A DNA stretch of 64,000 nucleotides, from positions 682,001 to 746,000 of the forward strand of contig NZ_CP130713.1 in the NCBI RefSeq assembly GCF_030553055.1. The letters run 5' to 3'. The position numbers and the translations under genes were made by a program. Each line of letters begins with the position of its first letter. Position 1 is the first letter of the stretch. Under the pieces are notes generated by a model, which did no database searches, was not told the DNA's origin, and saw only the letters and a program-made list of their open reading frames with translations. This stretch comes from Streptomyces sp. XD-27. Its GTDB lineage: Bacteria > Actinomycetota > Actinomycetes > Streptomycetales > Streptomycetaceae. Below, piece by piece: positions 36,335 to 45,327 of this stretch.

Positions 36335-37322
36335 CGGAGCCTCCCGCCGACGGGCCCGCGGGTGGATCGGCCGGGTCGGTCGGGTGCCGGTCGGCGTGGA
36401 CCGCGGGCGCCTCCGGCTGGCCGACGACCACCAGTCGGCCGTCGTGCGTGCGCAGCACCTCCACCCGCGTGCCGTACAGCCGCGACAGCGTCTCGGTGGT
36501 GATCACTTCCTCGGGGCGTCCGGCGGCCGCGCCGCCCTCGGCGATGTACACCACCCGGTCCAGATAGGGCAGGATCGGGTTCACGTCGTGGGCGACCATC
36601 ACCACGCCCACGCCCTCCTCCCGGCAGATACGGCTGATCAGCGCGGCGGCCGACGCCTGGCTGGGCAGGTCCAGCCCGTCCAGCGGCTCGTCCAGCAGCA
36701 GCAGCTGCGGGCGGCGGACCAGCGCCTGCGCGAGCAGCAGCCGCTGCTGCTCGCCGCCCGAGCACGCGCCGATCGGCCGGTGCGCGTACGCCGACGCGCC
36801 GACCAGCTCGATCACGTCGGCGAGCCGCCTGCGGACGGCGCGCCGCCGGGCGCTGAACCGGGCCGGACAGGGCAACGGCGTCCCCCAGCGGTCGCCGTCG
36901 AAGCCGAGCCGCACGATGTCCGCGCCCCGCACACGTACGGAGACGTCGAAGCCGCGCCGCTGCGGCAGATACCCGATGCGGTGGTTCGCGTGCCCGGGGC
37001 TCGCGCCGAGGACGCGCACCTCTCCCGCCGCGGGCCGCAGCAGCCCCAGGAGGATTTTCACCAGGACCGTCTTGCCCACCCCGTTGGGCCCGAGGACGGC
37101 CACGAACTCGCCCGCGCCGATGTCGAGGTCCACGCCCGACCACAGGGTGCGGTCACCGATGCGGGCGGCGGCGCCGCGCAGGGAGACCAGCCGGCCGTCC
37201 GCCGGTGAGAGGGCGGCGGCAGGCCGCAGGGCGGCGGGCTCAGGAGCGATTCCGGTGGTCTCCCCGGCCCGGGAGGCCGCCCGGTTCCGTGTCACCTCGC
37301 GGACCCACGCCGACGGATTCAT
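36321..37322 (-). CDS. Metal ABC transporter ATP-binding protein (ZnuC-like)
   Basis: A 333-residue ATPase. Walker A is GPNGVGKTVLVK, the Q-loop lies in GYLPQRRGF, the signature is CSGGEQQRLLLAQALV and Walker B LLLLDEPLDGLD, followed by the H-loop MVAHDVN. An N-terminal extension of about 50 residues and a Pro-rich tail lie outside the ABC core. ATG 37322 overlaps the binding-protein stop (ATGA). It drives metal uptake through the two permeases downstream. Confidence 0.9.
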   Translation of the reverse strand: MNPSAWVREVTRNRAASRAGETTGIAPEPAALRPAAALSPADGRLVSLRGAAARIGDRTLWSGVDLDIGAGEFVAVLGPNGVGKTVLVKILLGLLRPAAGEVRVLGASPGHANHRIGYLPQRRGFDVSVRVRGADIVRLGFDGDRWGTPLPCPARFSARRRAVRRRLADVIELVGASAYAHRPIGACSGGEQQRLLLAQALVRRPQLLLLDEPLDGLDLPSQASAAALISRICREEGVGVVMVAHDVNPILPYLDRVVYIAEGGAAAGRPEEVITTETLSRLYGTRVEVLRTHDGRLVVVGQPEAPAVHADRHPTDPADPPAGPSAGGSGGPG

Positions 37323-38269
37323 CGTCCGCTCCCTGTCCCCTCGGCAAGGGCTCGGGCGATGTCCTGGAGTTGGGAAGCCTGCCAGTCCTGGAACGAGGCG
37401 TCCGCCGGGACCGGGGTCTCGGTGACCGTGGCCACCGGGATGCCCGCCGCCTTCGCCGCCTTCACCTGGGCCTGGACGTCGGGCGTCGAGTTCTGGCTGT
37501 TGTAGATGAAGACCTTGATCTGCCGGTTCTCGATCTGCCGGTCGACGGCGGCCTTGTCGTGCGCCGTCGGGTCGGCGCCCTCGCTGATGGCGTCGAGGAA
37601 GGACTCCGGCGTGAGCACCTTCAGCCCCAGCCCCTCGGCGAGCGGCGGAACGATGGACTCCGACGCCCCGATCGGCGTGCCCCCGTACGTCTTCCTGATC
37701 TCGGAGATCAGCTCGTTGTAGCGGGCCAGCGTCCGGTCTTCGAACGTCTGCTTGCGCTTGTCGAAGTACGCCGCGTCGTCCGGGTCCAGCTTCTTGTAGT
37801 CCGCCGTGACCCGGTCGACCACCCGGTGCACGTACTCCGGCGAGTACCACAGATGCGGGTTGCCACCGGCCTTGACCCCCACCAGGTCGCCCACGGTCAG
37901 CACGGTCCGGCCCTCGACGGGATTGGCCGCCAGCAGCTTGGGGGCCCAGGCGTCGTAGCCGACGCCATTGACGATCACGTACTTCGCGTCCGCGACCGTA
38001 CGGGCGTCCGCCGCGGTCGGCTCGTAGTCGTGCGGGTCCGCATCGGGGTTGTCGATCACACTCGTGACCTCCACCCTGCTACCGCCGAGCTGCTCGGCGA
38101 TGCTGCCCCAGAAGTTCTCCGCCGCCACCACGCGCATCCTCGAAGAGGCATCGCCCGAATCCGAGGATGAGCCGGTGCAGGCCGCGCCGATCACCACGAG
38201 AGCCGTGGCGGAGGCGAGCGCGAGCAGGGTCGTACGGCGATCCGCTGTCCGCGAGGGGAGCGCACGCAT
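37319..38269 (-). CDS. Metal ABC transporter substrate-binding lipoprotein (ZnuA/TroA family)
   Basis: A 316-residue cluster A-I binding protein. A lipoprotein signal with a lipobox-like IGAACTG precedes the mature domain. Candidate metal ligands are His in PDADPHDYEPT, His in GGNPHLWYSPEYV and acidic residues near DPTAHDKAA. The long His-rich loop of many zinc ZnuAs is absent. ATG 38269 follows AGGAGGACG. It heads a leftward operon of uptake (and probably efflux) genes and faces the rightward peptide-type importer across a Zur-like box. Zinc is inferred from that box; manganese is possible. Confidence 0.88.
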   Translation of the reverse strand: MRALPSRTADRRTTLLALASATALVVIGAACTGSSSDSGDASSRMRVVAAENFWGSIAEQLGGSRVEVTSVIDNPDADPHDYEPTAADARTVADAKYVIVNGVGYDAWAPKLLAANPVEGRTVLTVGDLVGVKAGGNPHLWYSPEYVHRVVDRVTADYKKLDPDDAAYFDKRKQTFEDRTLARYNELISEIRKTYGGTPIGASESIVPPLAEGLGLKVLTPESFLDAISEGADPTAHDKAAVDRQIENRQIKVFIYNSQNSTPDVQAQVKAAKAAGIPVATVTETPVPADASFQDWQASQLQDIARALAEGTGSGR

Positions 38270-38411
38270 AAGCGTCCTCCTGGGGGCCGAACGGACCCGC
38301 TGGGGCAGGCCCACCGCCTAGGGACACTTCCACCGTAAGCAGGAACGATTTTCAGCACCAGACAAGGCGGGGCAAAGGGCCCAGAGATCGCCGCACTCGC
38401 GCGCAGCTTAT

Positions 38412-38426
38412 TGAAAATCGTTATCA
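38412..38426. promoter_or_regulatory. Zur-like box between ZnuA-type and peptide-importer operons
   Basis: TGAAAATCGTTATCA matches the Streptomyces Zur box TGAAAATGATTTTCA at 12 of 15 bases. It is 56 bases before the GTG at 38482 and 143 bases from the ATG at 38269. A second, weaker TGAAAATCGTT half-box lies on the other strand at 38344-38354, nearer the ZnuA-type gene. Directly after it, CACTCTAGAGTG (38430-38441) is a perfect 12-base palindrome. Zinc-dependent repression of both operons is inferred. Confidence 0.6.
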
Positions 38427-38481
38427 TTTCACTCTAGAGTGTCGTGTGCTCCACAACCCGCGCACTCCGAAAGAGGCCGAT

Positions 38482-40064
38482 GTGAACAGCGATCAGATAC
38501 TCCGTCGAACCGTCCTGCGGACGCTCGGTGCCGGGCTCGGGGCCACGCTCGGCGGGGGCCTGTTGGCTGCCTGCGGCGGTGGGTCGGACGCGAAGGCGCC
38601 GCTCGACGACGCCGCGCCCTCGGTCGCGCCGCGCCGTGGTGGGCGGCTCCGGGCGGCCTTCGCCGGGTCGAGTACCGAGTCGACCAGCGTGATCAAGGCG
38701 ACCGGCAGCGCCGTCGACTACGTCCGGGCCCGGCTGATCTGGGACACCCTCGGTGAGATCGACAAGAGCAAGCCGGTGTGGCGGGTCGCCGAGTCCGTCG
38801 AGCACAACGCGGACGCCACCCGGTGGACCGTCCGCGTACGGGACGGCATCACGTTCAGCAACGGCCGCAAGCTCACCGCCGAGGACGTGCTGTTCAGCCT
38901 CCGCACCCTGGCCTCCAACCCCACCGCGCAGAGCGGGCTGCTCGGCGGCCTGGACGTCGCCGCGTCCAAGGTCCGCGATCCGCACACCCTCGAACTGCGC
39001 CTCAAGGCGCCCGACGGGTTCTTCGACCTGGTGCTCGCCCAGTCGATCTTCGTCTTCCCCGCGGGCACGAAGGACTTCGCGCACGCGCCGGGCTCCGGCC
39101 CTTCACGCTCAAGAAGTGGTCCCGTACCAGCAGCCTGCTCACCAGGCGCGAGGATTACTGGGACGCGGCGCACGGCGGGCCCTACCTGGATGAGATCGAG
39201 CTGTTCTCGGTGGCCGACGCGGGCGCCCGGCTCAATGGCCTGAAGGCCGGTCAGTTCGACTACGCCGGTGGGCTCACCCTCAGCGCGGCCCGGGCGGAGC
39301 AGAAGAACGCGAAGCTACGGATTCTCACAGCGCCCAAGGACCTGTGGGGCGAGCTGTCGCTGTCCATGAACCTCGGCGTCAGGCCGTACACCGAACCCGA
39401 TCTCGTGCAGGCCGTGCGCCACGCGATCGACCGGGAGGCGATGGTCAGGTCCGTCACCCTCGGCTGGGGCGAGGTCGCCGACGACGCGCTGGGCCGCCAC
39501 CAGTCCTGGTACGACAGCACGCTGCCGCGCCGCCGCCACGACCCGGACAAGGCACGGGACCTGCTCGCCAAGGCCGGGCTCGGCAAGGCGAAGCTCACGG
39601 TACGCACCAGCGACTACGAGTACGGGACGCTGGAGAGCGCCACCGCCTTCGTCCAGCAGGCGAAGGACGCCGGTATGGCGGTGTCGGTCGACAAGATTCC
39701 GGCCGCCGACTACTACGCCGACATCAAGAAGCTGCTCAGCACGCCGTTGCAGACGAACCTGTACCACCCGATGCCACTGCCACTGTCGCTGTCGTTCTAC
39801 TACGGTTCCGCGGCCTCGTATCCCTTCACCGGCCCGTCGAACAAGGCCTTGGACGGTCTGCTGTCCGCGATGCACTCCGCCGTCGGGGACACCAAGCGCA
39901 CCCGCTCGGTGCACGACGTACAGCAGTACCTGTACGAGCACGGCGGTGACGCGGTCTTCGCGCGGATCCCTCCGGTCTCGGCCTCGACCAAGGCGGTCCA
40001 CGGAGTCGAGGCCCGCGGCTTCTTCGACTACCCGTGTCTGCGCGACGCCTTCCTCCGCGCATGA
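38482..40064 (+). pseudogene. Oligopeptide/nickel-type ABC substrate-binding lipoprotein, single frameshift
   Basis: About 527 residues when restored. GTG 38482 (AAAGAGG upstream) starts with twin arginines and lipobox: RRTVLRTLGAGLG, then LLAACGGG, so a Tat-exported lipoprotein is possible. The SBP family-5 fold follows (SVEHNADATRWTVRVRDGIT). At about 39099-39101 one base is missing; the true continuation is GPFTLKKWSRTSSLLTRRED in the next frame, running to 40064. The first gene of the rightward importer operon next to the Zur-like box, it probably binds the metallophore or its metal complex. Confidence 0.84.
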
Positions 40065-41077
40065 GCCTCATGAGCGAGGCGTCCGACGCGCGGCCGCGGG
40101 CCACAGCCCGGCGCGGCCACCGGTCCCCCGTCGTCCTCCGGTGGCTGCGCCGCCTCTTCACCGCGGCCGGAACCCTCCTCGCCGTGTCGCTGCTGGTCTT
40201 CGCGGCCACCACGCTCGCGCCGGGCGACGCGGCGACGGCCCGACTCGCCGGGCAGGCGAGTCCGGAGCAGATCGCGGAACTGCGCCACAGCCTGGGCCTC
40301 GACCAGCCCGCGTGGGAACGCTACGCGCGATGGCTGTGGCACGCCCTCCAGGGCGACCTGGGCACCTCCTACGCCAACGGCGAGCCCGTCTCCGGGCTGA
40401 TCACCGAACGGGCGGGCAACTCGCTGCTGCTGGGCGCCGTCGCCGCCGCGCTCCTGCTGCCCCTGGCCATCGGCCTCGGCCTGTGGGCCGGACTGCGCGC
40501 GGGCCGGGCCGCGGACCGGGCCGTGTCCACCACGACGCTCGCCCTGGTCAGCCTGCCCGAATTCGTCACCGGCACCCTGCTGGTGCTGCTCTTCGCGGTC
40601 GGACTCGGCTGGCTGCCCGCGGTGTCGGTGCCCACTACCGGCAGCAGTCCCCTGGCGCAACCGGAGATCCTCGTCCTGCCCGTGCTCACCCTGCTCTCGG
40701 TGTGCCTGGCCCAGAACGTACGGCTGGTGCGCTCCGGCGTGATCGCGGCGTCGGCCTCCGACGCCGCGCAGGCGGCCCGACTCGGGGGCGTGCCCGAGCA
40801 CCGGGTGGTCCTGCGCTGGGTGCTGCCCGCGGCCGTGGTGCCCGCCGTGCCCGTACTGGCCCGATATCTCGCCTACCTGCTCGGCGGAACCATGGTCGCC
40901 GAGACGCTGTTCGGCTACCCCGGACTGGCCGCGGCCCTGGTGAACGCCACCGCCGCCCGCGACGCGCCCGTGGTGCTCGGCGTGACCGTGGTGGTCGCCG
41001 CCATGACCGTCGTCCTCAACCTCCTGGCGGACCTGCTCGCCGCCGCGCTCAACCCGGCAGCGAGGAGCGCCACGTGA
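40061..41077 (+). CDS. ABC transporter permease (DppB-like)
   Basis: A 338-residue permease of the oligopeptide/nickel type. It has the classic first helix and RLFTAAGTLLAVSLLVFAATT, LAPGDAATARLAGQASPEQI, then SLPEFVTGTLLVLLFAVGLG and the EAA-loop region AARLGGVPEHRVVLRWVLP. ATG 40061 overlaps the binding-protein stop (ATGA). It pairs with the permease half of the fusion protein encoded next. Confidence 0.9.
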   Translation: MSLMSEASDARPRATARRGHRSPVVLRWLRRLFTAAGTLLAVSLLVFAATTLAPGDAATARLAGQASPEQIAELRHSLGLDQPAWERYARWLWHALQGDLGTSYANGEPVSGLITERAGNSLLLGAVAAALLLPLAIGLGLWAGLRAGRAADRAVSTTTLALVSLPEFVTGTLLVLLFAVGLGWLPAVSVPTTGSSPLAQPEILVLPVLTLLSVCLAQNVRLVRSGVIAASASDAAQAARLGGVPEHRVVLRWVLPAAVVPAVPVLARYLAYLLGGTMVAETLFGYPGLAAALVNATAARDAPVVLGVTVVVAAMTVVLNLLADLLAAALNPAARSAT

Positions 41078-43653
41078 CCCTGGAGAAACTGGAATTCGAG
41101 AAGGCGGCGGAACCGACTCCCGCGGAGGAGCGCTCGGTCGGGGACGGTTCGTCGGTACGGCCGAGGTCGCGGGTGCGCGCGGTGGCCGCGGGCACCGTCC
41201 TCGCCGGCGCCGTACTGCTCGCGCTGCTGGGCCCGTTGCTGGCCCCGCACGAGGCGGGCGAGGTGGTCGACATGCCGTACGCCCCGGCGGGCGGCGCGGC
41301 ACCGCTGGGCACCGACCACCTCGGTGCCGATGTGCTCAGTCGGTTCCTGGCCGGGGGCCGCTCGCTGGTGCTCCTCTCGCTGGCCGCGCTGGCCGCCGCC
41401 TACGCGGCGGGCGCGGCCGCGGGCATGCTGGCCGCCCTGCGCGGCCGACGCGTCGAGACGGTCGTGCTGCGGTGCGCCGACGTCCTGCTGAGCATGCCTG
41501 CCTTCCTCCTGCTCAGCGTGACCGTGGTGGCCATGGGCCGCGGAACGCTGGGCGTCGGTGCCGCGACCGCCGTGGTGCTGCTGCCGGAGATCGTCCGCGT
41601 GGTACGGGCGGCCACCCTTCAGGCGTTGCAGCACGACTACGTCGAGGCCGCCGTGGCCCGCGGGGAGCGCACCGCGTACGTGCTGTTCCGCGAGGTGCTG
41701 CCGAACCTCGCGCCGACGCTGGCCGCCGACGCCGGGGTGCGCTTCGTCGGCGCGGTCTTCGTCGTCGCCACCGCCGGCTTCCTCGGCTACGGGGCGCAGC
41801 CTCCGGCCGCCGACTGGGGGTTGATGGTGCTGGAGAACCGGGACGGTCTGGAGCTCCAGCCCCTCGCGGTCGCGGTACCGGCCGCCGGAATCCTCGTCCT
41901 GCTGCTCTCCGCCAACCTGCTCCTGGACGCGGCCTTCCCCGCGGCGCATCGGCCACGCCGGGCGCGTCGCCGGCCGCCCGCGGCCGTGGAGTCCGTCGGC
42001 GCCGCGGACGAAGCCGTGCTGCGGCTGCGCGGCCTGACCGTGGAAGCGGCGGGCCCGGAGGGCCTGCGCACCGTCGTCGACGGCGTCGACCTGGACCTGT
42101 CCCCGGGCCGCGTGCTCGCCGTCGTCGGCTCGTCGGGCAGCGGCAAGACCACGGTGGCTCTGGCGGCACTGGGCGAGCTGCGGCCCGGACTTGAGGTGGT
42201 GAGGGGCGAGGTACGGCTGGCAGGCCGGTCCGTCCTGGGCCTGCCGGGGCGCGAGTTGAGGCGGCTGCGCTGCCGTCACGTCGGCTACGTACCGCAGGAC
42301 CCGCGGACCTCGCTGGCTCCGACGATGCGGGTCGCCGACCACATCGGCGAGTTCCTGCGCGCCCGCTCGGTCCCCCGCGCGGAGCGCCCGGAGCGGATCC
42401 GGGCGGCGCTGCGCAGGGTGCGGCTGCCCGACGACGCGGAGTTCCTGCGCCGTCTGCCGCACCAGCTCTCCGGCGGACAGCGGCAGCGGGTGGCGCTGGC
42501 CGCGGCGCTCTGCCACGAGCCCGGTCTGCTGGTGCTGGACGAACCCACCAGTGCCCTGGATCCGGCGACGGCGGCCGCATTGCTCGCCGACGTGGGCAGG
42601 CTGCGCCGGGACGGAGGACCGGCCATTCTGCTGGTCGCTCACGACCTGGCTCAAGTGGCCTCGGTGGCCGACGAGATCGCGGTCCTCGACAGGGGGCGTC
42701 TCGTGGAGCGCGGCACGGTGGCGGACATCCTGACCCGGCCGACGAGCCCGGCCGCCCGCGGGCTGGTCGGCGCGGCACGGGCGGCTGCCCTTCCCGCTGC
42801 CCAGCCGGGTCCCGACGGTCCTGCTGCCGCCTGCACCGGCACGAGCGGGGCGCCCGTGGACGGGCACGTACTGCGCCTGACCGGGCTGACCGCGCGGCGC
42901 GGCGCACACCAGGTGCTCCACGGCATCGATCTGTCGGTCGAGCCCGGCGGGTGCCTGAGTGTGGTCGGCCCGTCCGGAGGCGGCAAGACCACTCTGCTGC
43001 GCTGTCTGACCGGGCTGCACGCGGACTGGACCGGACGCCTGCTGCTGGCAGGAGAGGAGATGTCACCGCGGCTGCGCGGGCGCTCGCGCGAACAGCTGCG
43101 CCGGGTGCAGCTCGTTCCGCAGGATCCGCACGACTCGCTCAATCCGCGCCATACGGTCGAGCGGATCGTCGCCCGCCCGCTGAGCCGCCACCGGCCGGAG
43201 CTGGACGTCGCCGAAGTGCGCGCGGAGGTGCGCCGGCTTCTGGAACGGGTGGGGCTCACGCCGGATCTCGCGGGCCGCCGGCCCGCGCAGCTGTCCGGTG
43301 GGCAGCGCCAACGGGTCGCGCTGGCACGGGCCTTGGCCGTCGAGCCGACGGTGCTGCTGTGCGACGAGGTCACCAGTGCCCTGGACGCGCCGACCGCCGC
43401 CACCGTGGTCGCGCTGCTGGCCGAACTCCGCCGTGAGCTGGGTGTGTCCCTGGTCGTGGTCACCCACGACCTGTCGGTGCCCGCGCGGCTGGGCGGGCAG
43501 CTCGCCGTGCTCGGCGACGGCCGGATCCTGGAGACCGGCCCGGTCGACCGGCTGCTGACCGCCCCTGCCGATTCCGTCACGGCCGGGCTGCTGGCCGCCG
43601 TACCGCGGTTGCCCGTGGTCGCCGATGCCGTCTCCGCAGCGGCGTCGCGGTGA
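41074..43653 (+). CDS. Fused ABC permease (DppC-like) and two ATPase domains (DppD-DppF-like)
   Basis: An 859-residue protein. Residues 1-300 are a permease (GTDHLGADVLSRFLAGGRSL, EVLPNLAPTLAADAGVRFVG). About 310-570 and 590-855 are two ABC ATPases: Walker A GSSGSGKTT and GPSGGGKTT; signatures LSGGQRQRVALAAAL and LSGGQRQRVALARAL; Walker B LLVLDEPTSALD and VLLCDEVTSALD. The second Walker B thus has DEV where DEP is usual. GTG 41074 overlaps the previous stop. All importer parts except DppB and the binding protein are in one chain. A strong hairpin (43750-43780) follows. Confidence 0.9.
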   Translation: MTLEKLEFEKAAEPTPAEERSVGDGSSVRPRSRVRAVAAGTVLAGAVLLALLGPLLAPHEAGEVVDMPYAPAGGAAPLGTDHLGADVLSRFLAGGRSLVLLSLAALAAAYAAGAAAGMLAALRGRRVETVVLRCADVLLSMPAFLLLSVTVVAMGRGTLGVGAATAVVLLPEIVRVVRAATLQALQHDYVEAAVARGERTAYVLFREVLPNLAPTLAADAGVRFVGAVFVVATAGFLGYGAQPPAADWGLMVLENRDGLELQPLAVAVPAAGILVLLLSANLLLDAAFPAAHRPRRARRRPPAAVESVGAADEAVLRLRGLTVEAAGPEGLRTVVDGVDLDLSPGRVLAVVGSSGSGKTTVALAALGELRPGLEVVRGEVRLAGRSVLGLPGRELRRLRCRHVGYVPQDPRTSLAPTMRVADHIGEFLRARSVPRAERPERIRAALRRVRLPDDAEFLRRLPHQLSGGQRQRVALAAALCHEPGLLVLDEPTSALDPATAAALLADVGRLRRDGGPAILLVAHDLAQVASVADEIAVLDRGRLVERGTVADILTRPTSPAARGLVGAARAAALPAAQPGPDGPAAACTGTSGAPVDGHVLRLTGLTARRGAHQVLHGIDLSVEPGGCLSVVGPSGGGKTTLLRCLTGLHADWTGRLLLAGEEMSPRLRGRSREQLRRVQLVPQDPHDSLNPRHTVERIVARPLSRHRPELDVAEVRAEVRRLLERVGLTPDLAGRRPAQLSGGQRQRVALARALAVEPTVLLCDEVTSALDAPTAATVVALLAELRRELGVSLVVVTHDLSVPARLGGQLAVLGDGRILETGPVDRLLTAPADSVTAGLLAAVPRLPVVADAVSAAASR

Positions 43654-43749
43654 CGCTGGACCGCCCATGGGCGTGCCTGGCACGGCGCCCACGCCGATCG
43701 TCCCCGCCGCCGAGCGGGAGCGCCGGCGCCCGCCCAATTCACCTTCTCG

Positions 43750-43780
43750 CGCCGCGCCCGGCGAACAGCCGGGCGCGGCG
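43750..43780. terminator. Strong hairpin after the ABC importer operon
   Basis: CGCCGCGCCCGGC and its exact reverse complement flank a 5-base loop GAACA: a 13-bp all-GC stem. It is 97 bases after the importer stop and 27 bases before the thioesterase start. There is no T tract, as is common for streptomycete terminators. It may attenuate rather than fully separate the two genes. Confidence 0.6.
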
Positions 43781-43806
43781 CTTCACCCGACGACGAGGTA
43801 TCCCTG

Positions 43807-44592
43807 ATGACGGCCACCCCCTGGCTGCGCCGACCGCTCCCCCGCCCGTACGCGAAGCTGCGTCTGGTGTGCCTGCCTCACGCCGGTGGCTCGACAGGTC
43901 TCTACCGCGCCTGGGCCCAGCTGTTCCCGCCCGAGGTGGAGCTGCTGCTCGTCTGCCCGCCCGGGCGCGAGGACCGGCTCGACGAACCGATCCCGCCCGA
44001 CCTGCCGGAGCTGGTGTCCGGCCTCGCGGCCGCGCTGGCACCGGTATTGGACCGGCCGTGGGCGGTCTTCGGGCACAGCATGGGCGCGGCCGTCGGCCAC
44101 GAGCTCGTGGCGCGGTTGCCGCGCCTGGGCCGCCCCGCCCCCGTCCACTTCTTCGCCTCGGCCCGTGAGGCGCCGCAGCATCACCGCGGCGGCACGGTGC
44201 ATCTGCTGGACGACGACGCTCTGTGTACCGAGCTGGTCCGCCTGGGCGGCACCGATCCCTCCCTGCTGGCCATGCCCGAGCTGCGGCAGTTGGTGCTGCC
44301 CGCCGTCCGCGGCGACTACCGGCTGATCGAGACCTACCTCGCCGACGGCACCCGCCCGGCCGGACCGCTGACGTGCCCGGTGACGGCGCTGATCGGTACG
44401 GAGGACACCGAGCTCGACGCTAAGGAGGCGGACGGCTGGCGGGACTGGACCACCGGGCGCTTCGAGCTGCTGAGCTTCCCCGGCGGACACTTCTACCTCA
44501 CGGACCGGCCACGCGCGGTGGTCGACGCGGTGCTGCGCCGTCTTCCCCTGCGGCACGGCGCGCCCTCTCGGGCCGGCCGGTGGCCGGCCTGA
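43807..44592 (+). CDS. Type II thioesterase
   Basis: A 261-residue alpha/beta hydrolase of the NRPS/PKS editing thioesterase family. It begins PYAKLRLVCLPHAGGSTGLY, has the nucleophile elbow GHSMGA (Ser near residue 97), an Asp in LIGTEDTELDA and the catalytic His in FPGGHFYLTD. It removes wrong or stalled groups from carrier domains. ATG 43807 has GACGAGG upstream. It lies next to the importer and 3.2 kb before the NRPS genes, so it likely serves that assembly line. Confidence 0.9.
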   Translation: MTATPWLRRPLPRPYAKLRLVCLPHAGGSTGLYRAWAQLFPPEVELLLVCPPGREDRLDEPIPPDLPELVSGLAAALAPVLDRPWAVFGHSMGAAVGHELVARLPRLGRPAPVHFFASAREAPQHHRGGTVHLLDDDALCTELVRLGGTDPSLLAMPELRQLVLPAVRGDYRLIETYLADGTRPAGPLTCPVTALIGTEDTELDAKEADGWRDWTTGRFELLSFPGGHFYLTDRPRAVVDAVLRRLPLRHGAPSRAGRWPA

Positions 44593-44593
44593 G

Positions 44594-44612
44594 AGGGCCG
44601 TTTAACGGCCCT
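44594..44612. terminator. Bidirectional terminator between convergent genes
   Basis: AGGGCCGTT T AACGGCCCT, a 9-bp perfect inverted repeat followed by ATTTGTT, starts two bases after the thioesterase stop. The convergent gene's stop is at 44622. The stem plus T-rich tail is a good intrinsic terminator for the rightward gene. Confidence 0.7.
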
Positions 44613-44621
44613 ATTTGTTCG

Positions 44622-45098
44622 TCAGTCCCATGCGTTGAAGAGGACTCCGCCCAACGTGGTGATGCCGTAGAAGCGGACTTCGCGCCACTCGCCCTGGGTG
44701 AGCACCGAGGTGTCGACGTTGGAGAGAGGCATGGTGAGCTGCTCGCGCCTGAGCACCATGAACCCCACATGGGCGAAGCTGTGGGCCCACGGCGGCGGTG
44801 CGAGGAATTGCTCGGTGTACCAGTCACGGCGTTCCTGGGCGAATGCGATCCAGGGGTGGTAGGCGTGAGACAGGATGATGCGCTCGCCTGTGCCATCGAC
44901 GATCGACGCGGTGTGGAAGGTGCGAGGGTATGTCTGTTCCTCCACCTCACCCACCTTGCCTCCGGCGGCGCGGGCGGCTGCGTACAGCGCAGTGCGAAGG
45001 GCTCGAAGGTCGATCTCTGGAAGCGGACCGTCTTTCGGGCGGAAGAAGCCTGTCGCCCCCCGCGGCAGCGTAAAGCCTGCGTTCTCATCGTTGGCCAT
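44622..45098 (-). CDS. Hypothetical protein
   Basis: A 158-residue soluble protein that I do not recognise. It has many aromatic and charged residues (EEQTYPRTFHTASIVDGTGER, AYHPWIAFAQERRDWYTEQF) and no signal peptide or membrane helix. Codon use fits real coding sequence, and the frame is bounded by a good ATG (45098, GATGAGG upstream) and a terminator. The adjacent gene is divergent, 229 bases away, with nothing recognised between them. No link with the metallophore genes can be shown. Confidence 0.65.
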   Translation of the reverse strand: MANDENAGFTLPRGATGFFRPKDGPLPEIDLRALRTALYAAARAAGGKVGEVEEQTYPRTFHTASIVDGTGERIILSHAYHPWIAFAQERRDWYTEQFLAPPPWAHSFAHVGFMVLRREQLTMPLSNVDTSVLTQGEWREVRFYGITTLGGVLFNAWD

Positions 45099-45327
45099 GC
45101 CTCATCTTGCCCGGTGGCTTGGGCGGGTGCTGAACTGCGGCGTTATTCAGTGCGGCGAGGCCGGCTGGAGAGCCCGATGTCGCGCGGAGGTTCCTGAACC
45201 CGCGGCGCCTGTGCCCGTCCCATCGTGTTCGACGGGCGCACCACCACCGTGCCCGAGGCCGCGTAGGATTCGAGCATCAGAACTCGGCCTGTTTCAACGC
45301 CGAACTGACTTCGTTCCTGGAGACGAC

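Noticed and set aside
39946..41073. N-terminal extension of the 41074-43653 protein in the same frame
   Set aside because: It overlaps the binding protein and DppB genes in another frame and has no family similarity; GTG 41074 with a GTGA overlap is the proper start.
45099..45327. Extra gene in the 229-base gap before the isochorismatase-family gene
   Set aside because: Short frames exist on both strands but none has a ribosome site, family similarity or convincing codon use.
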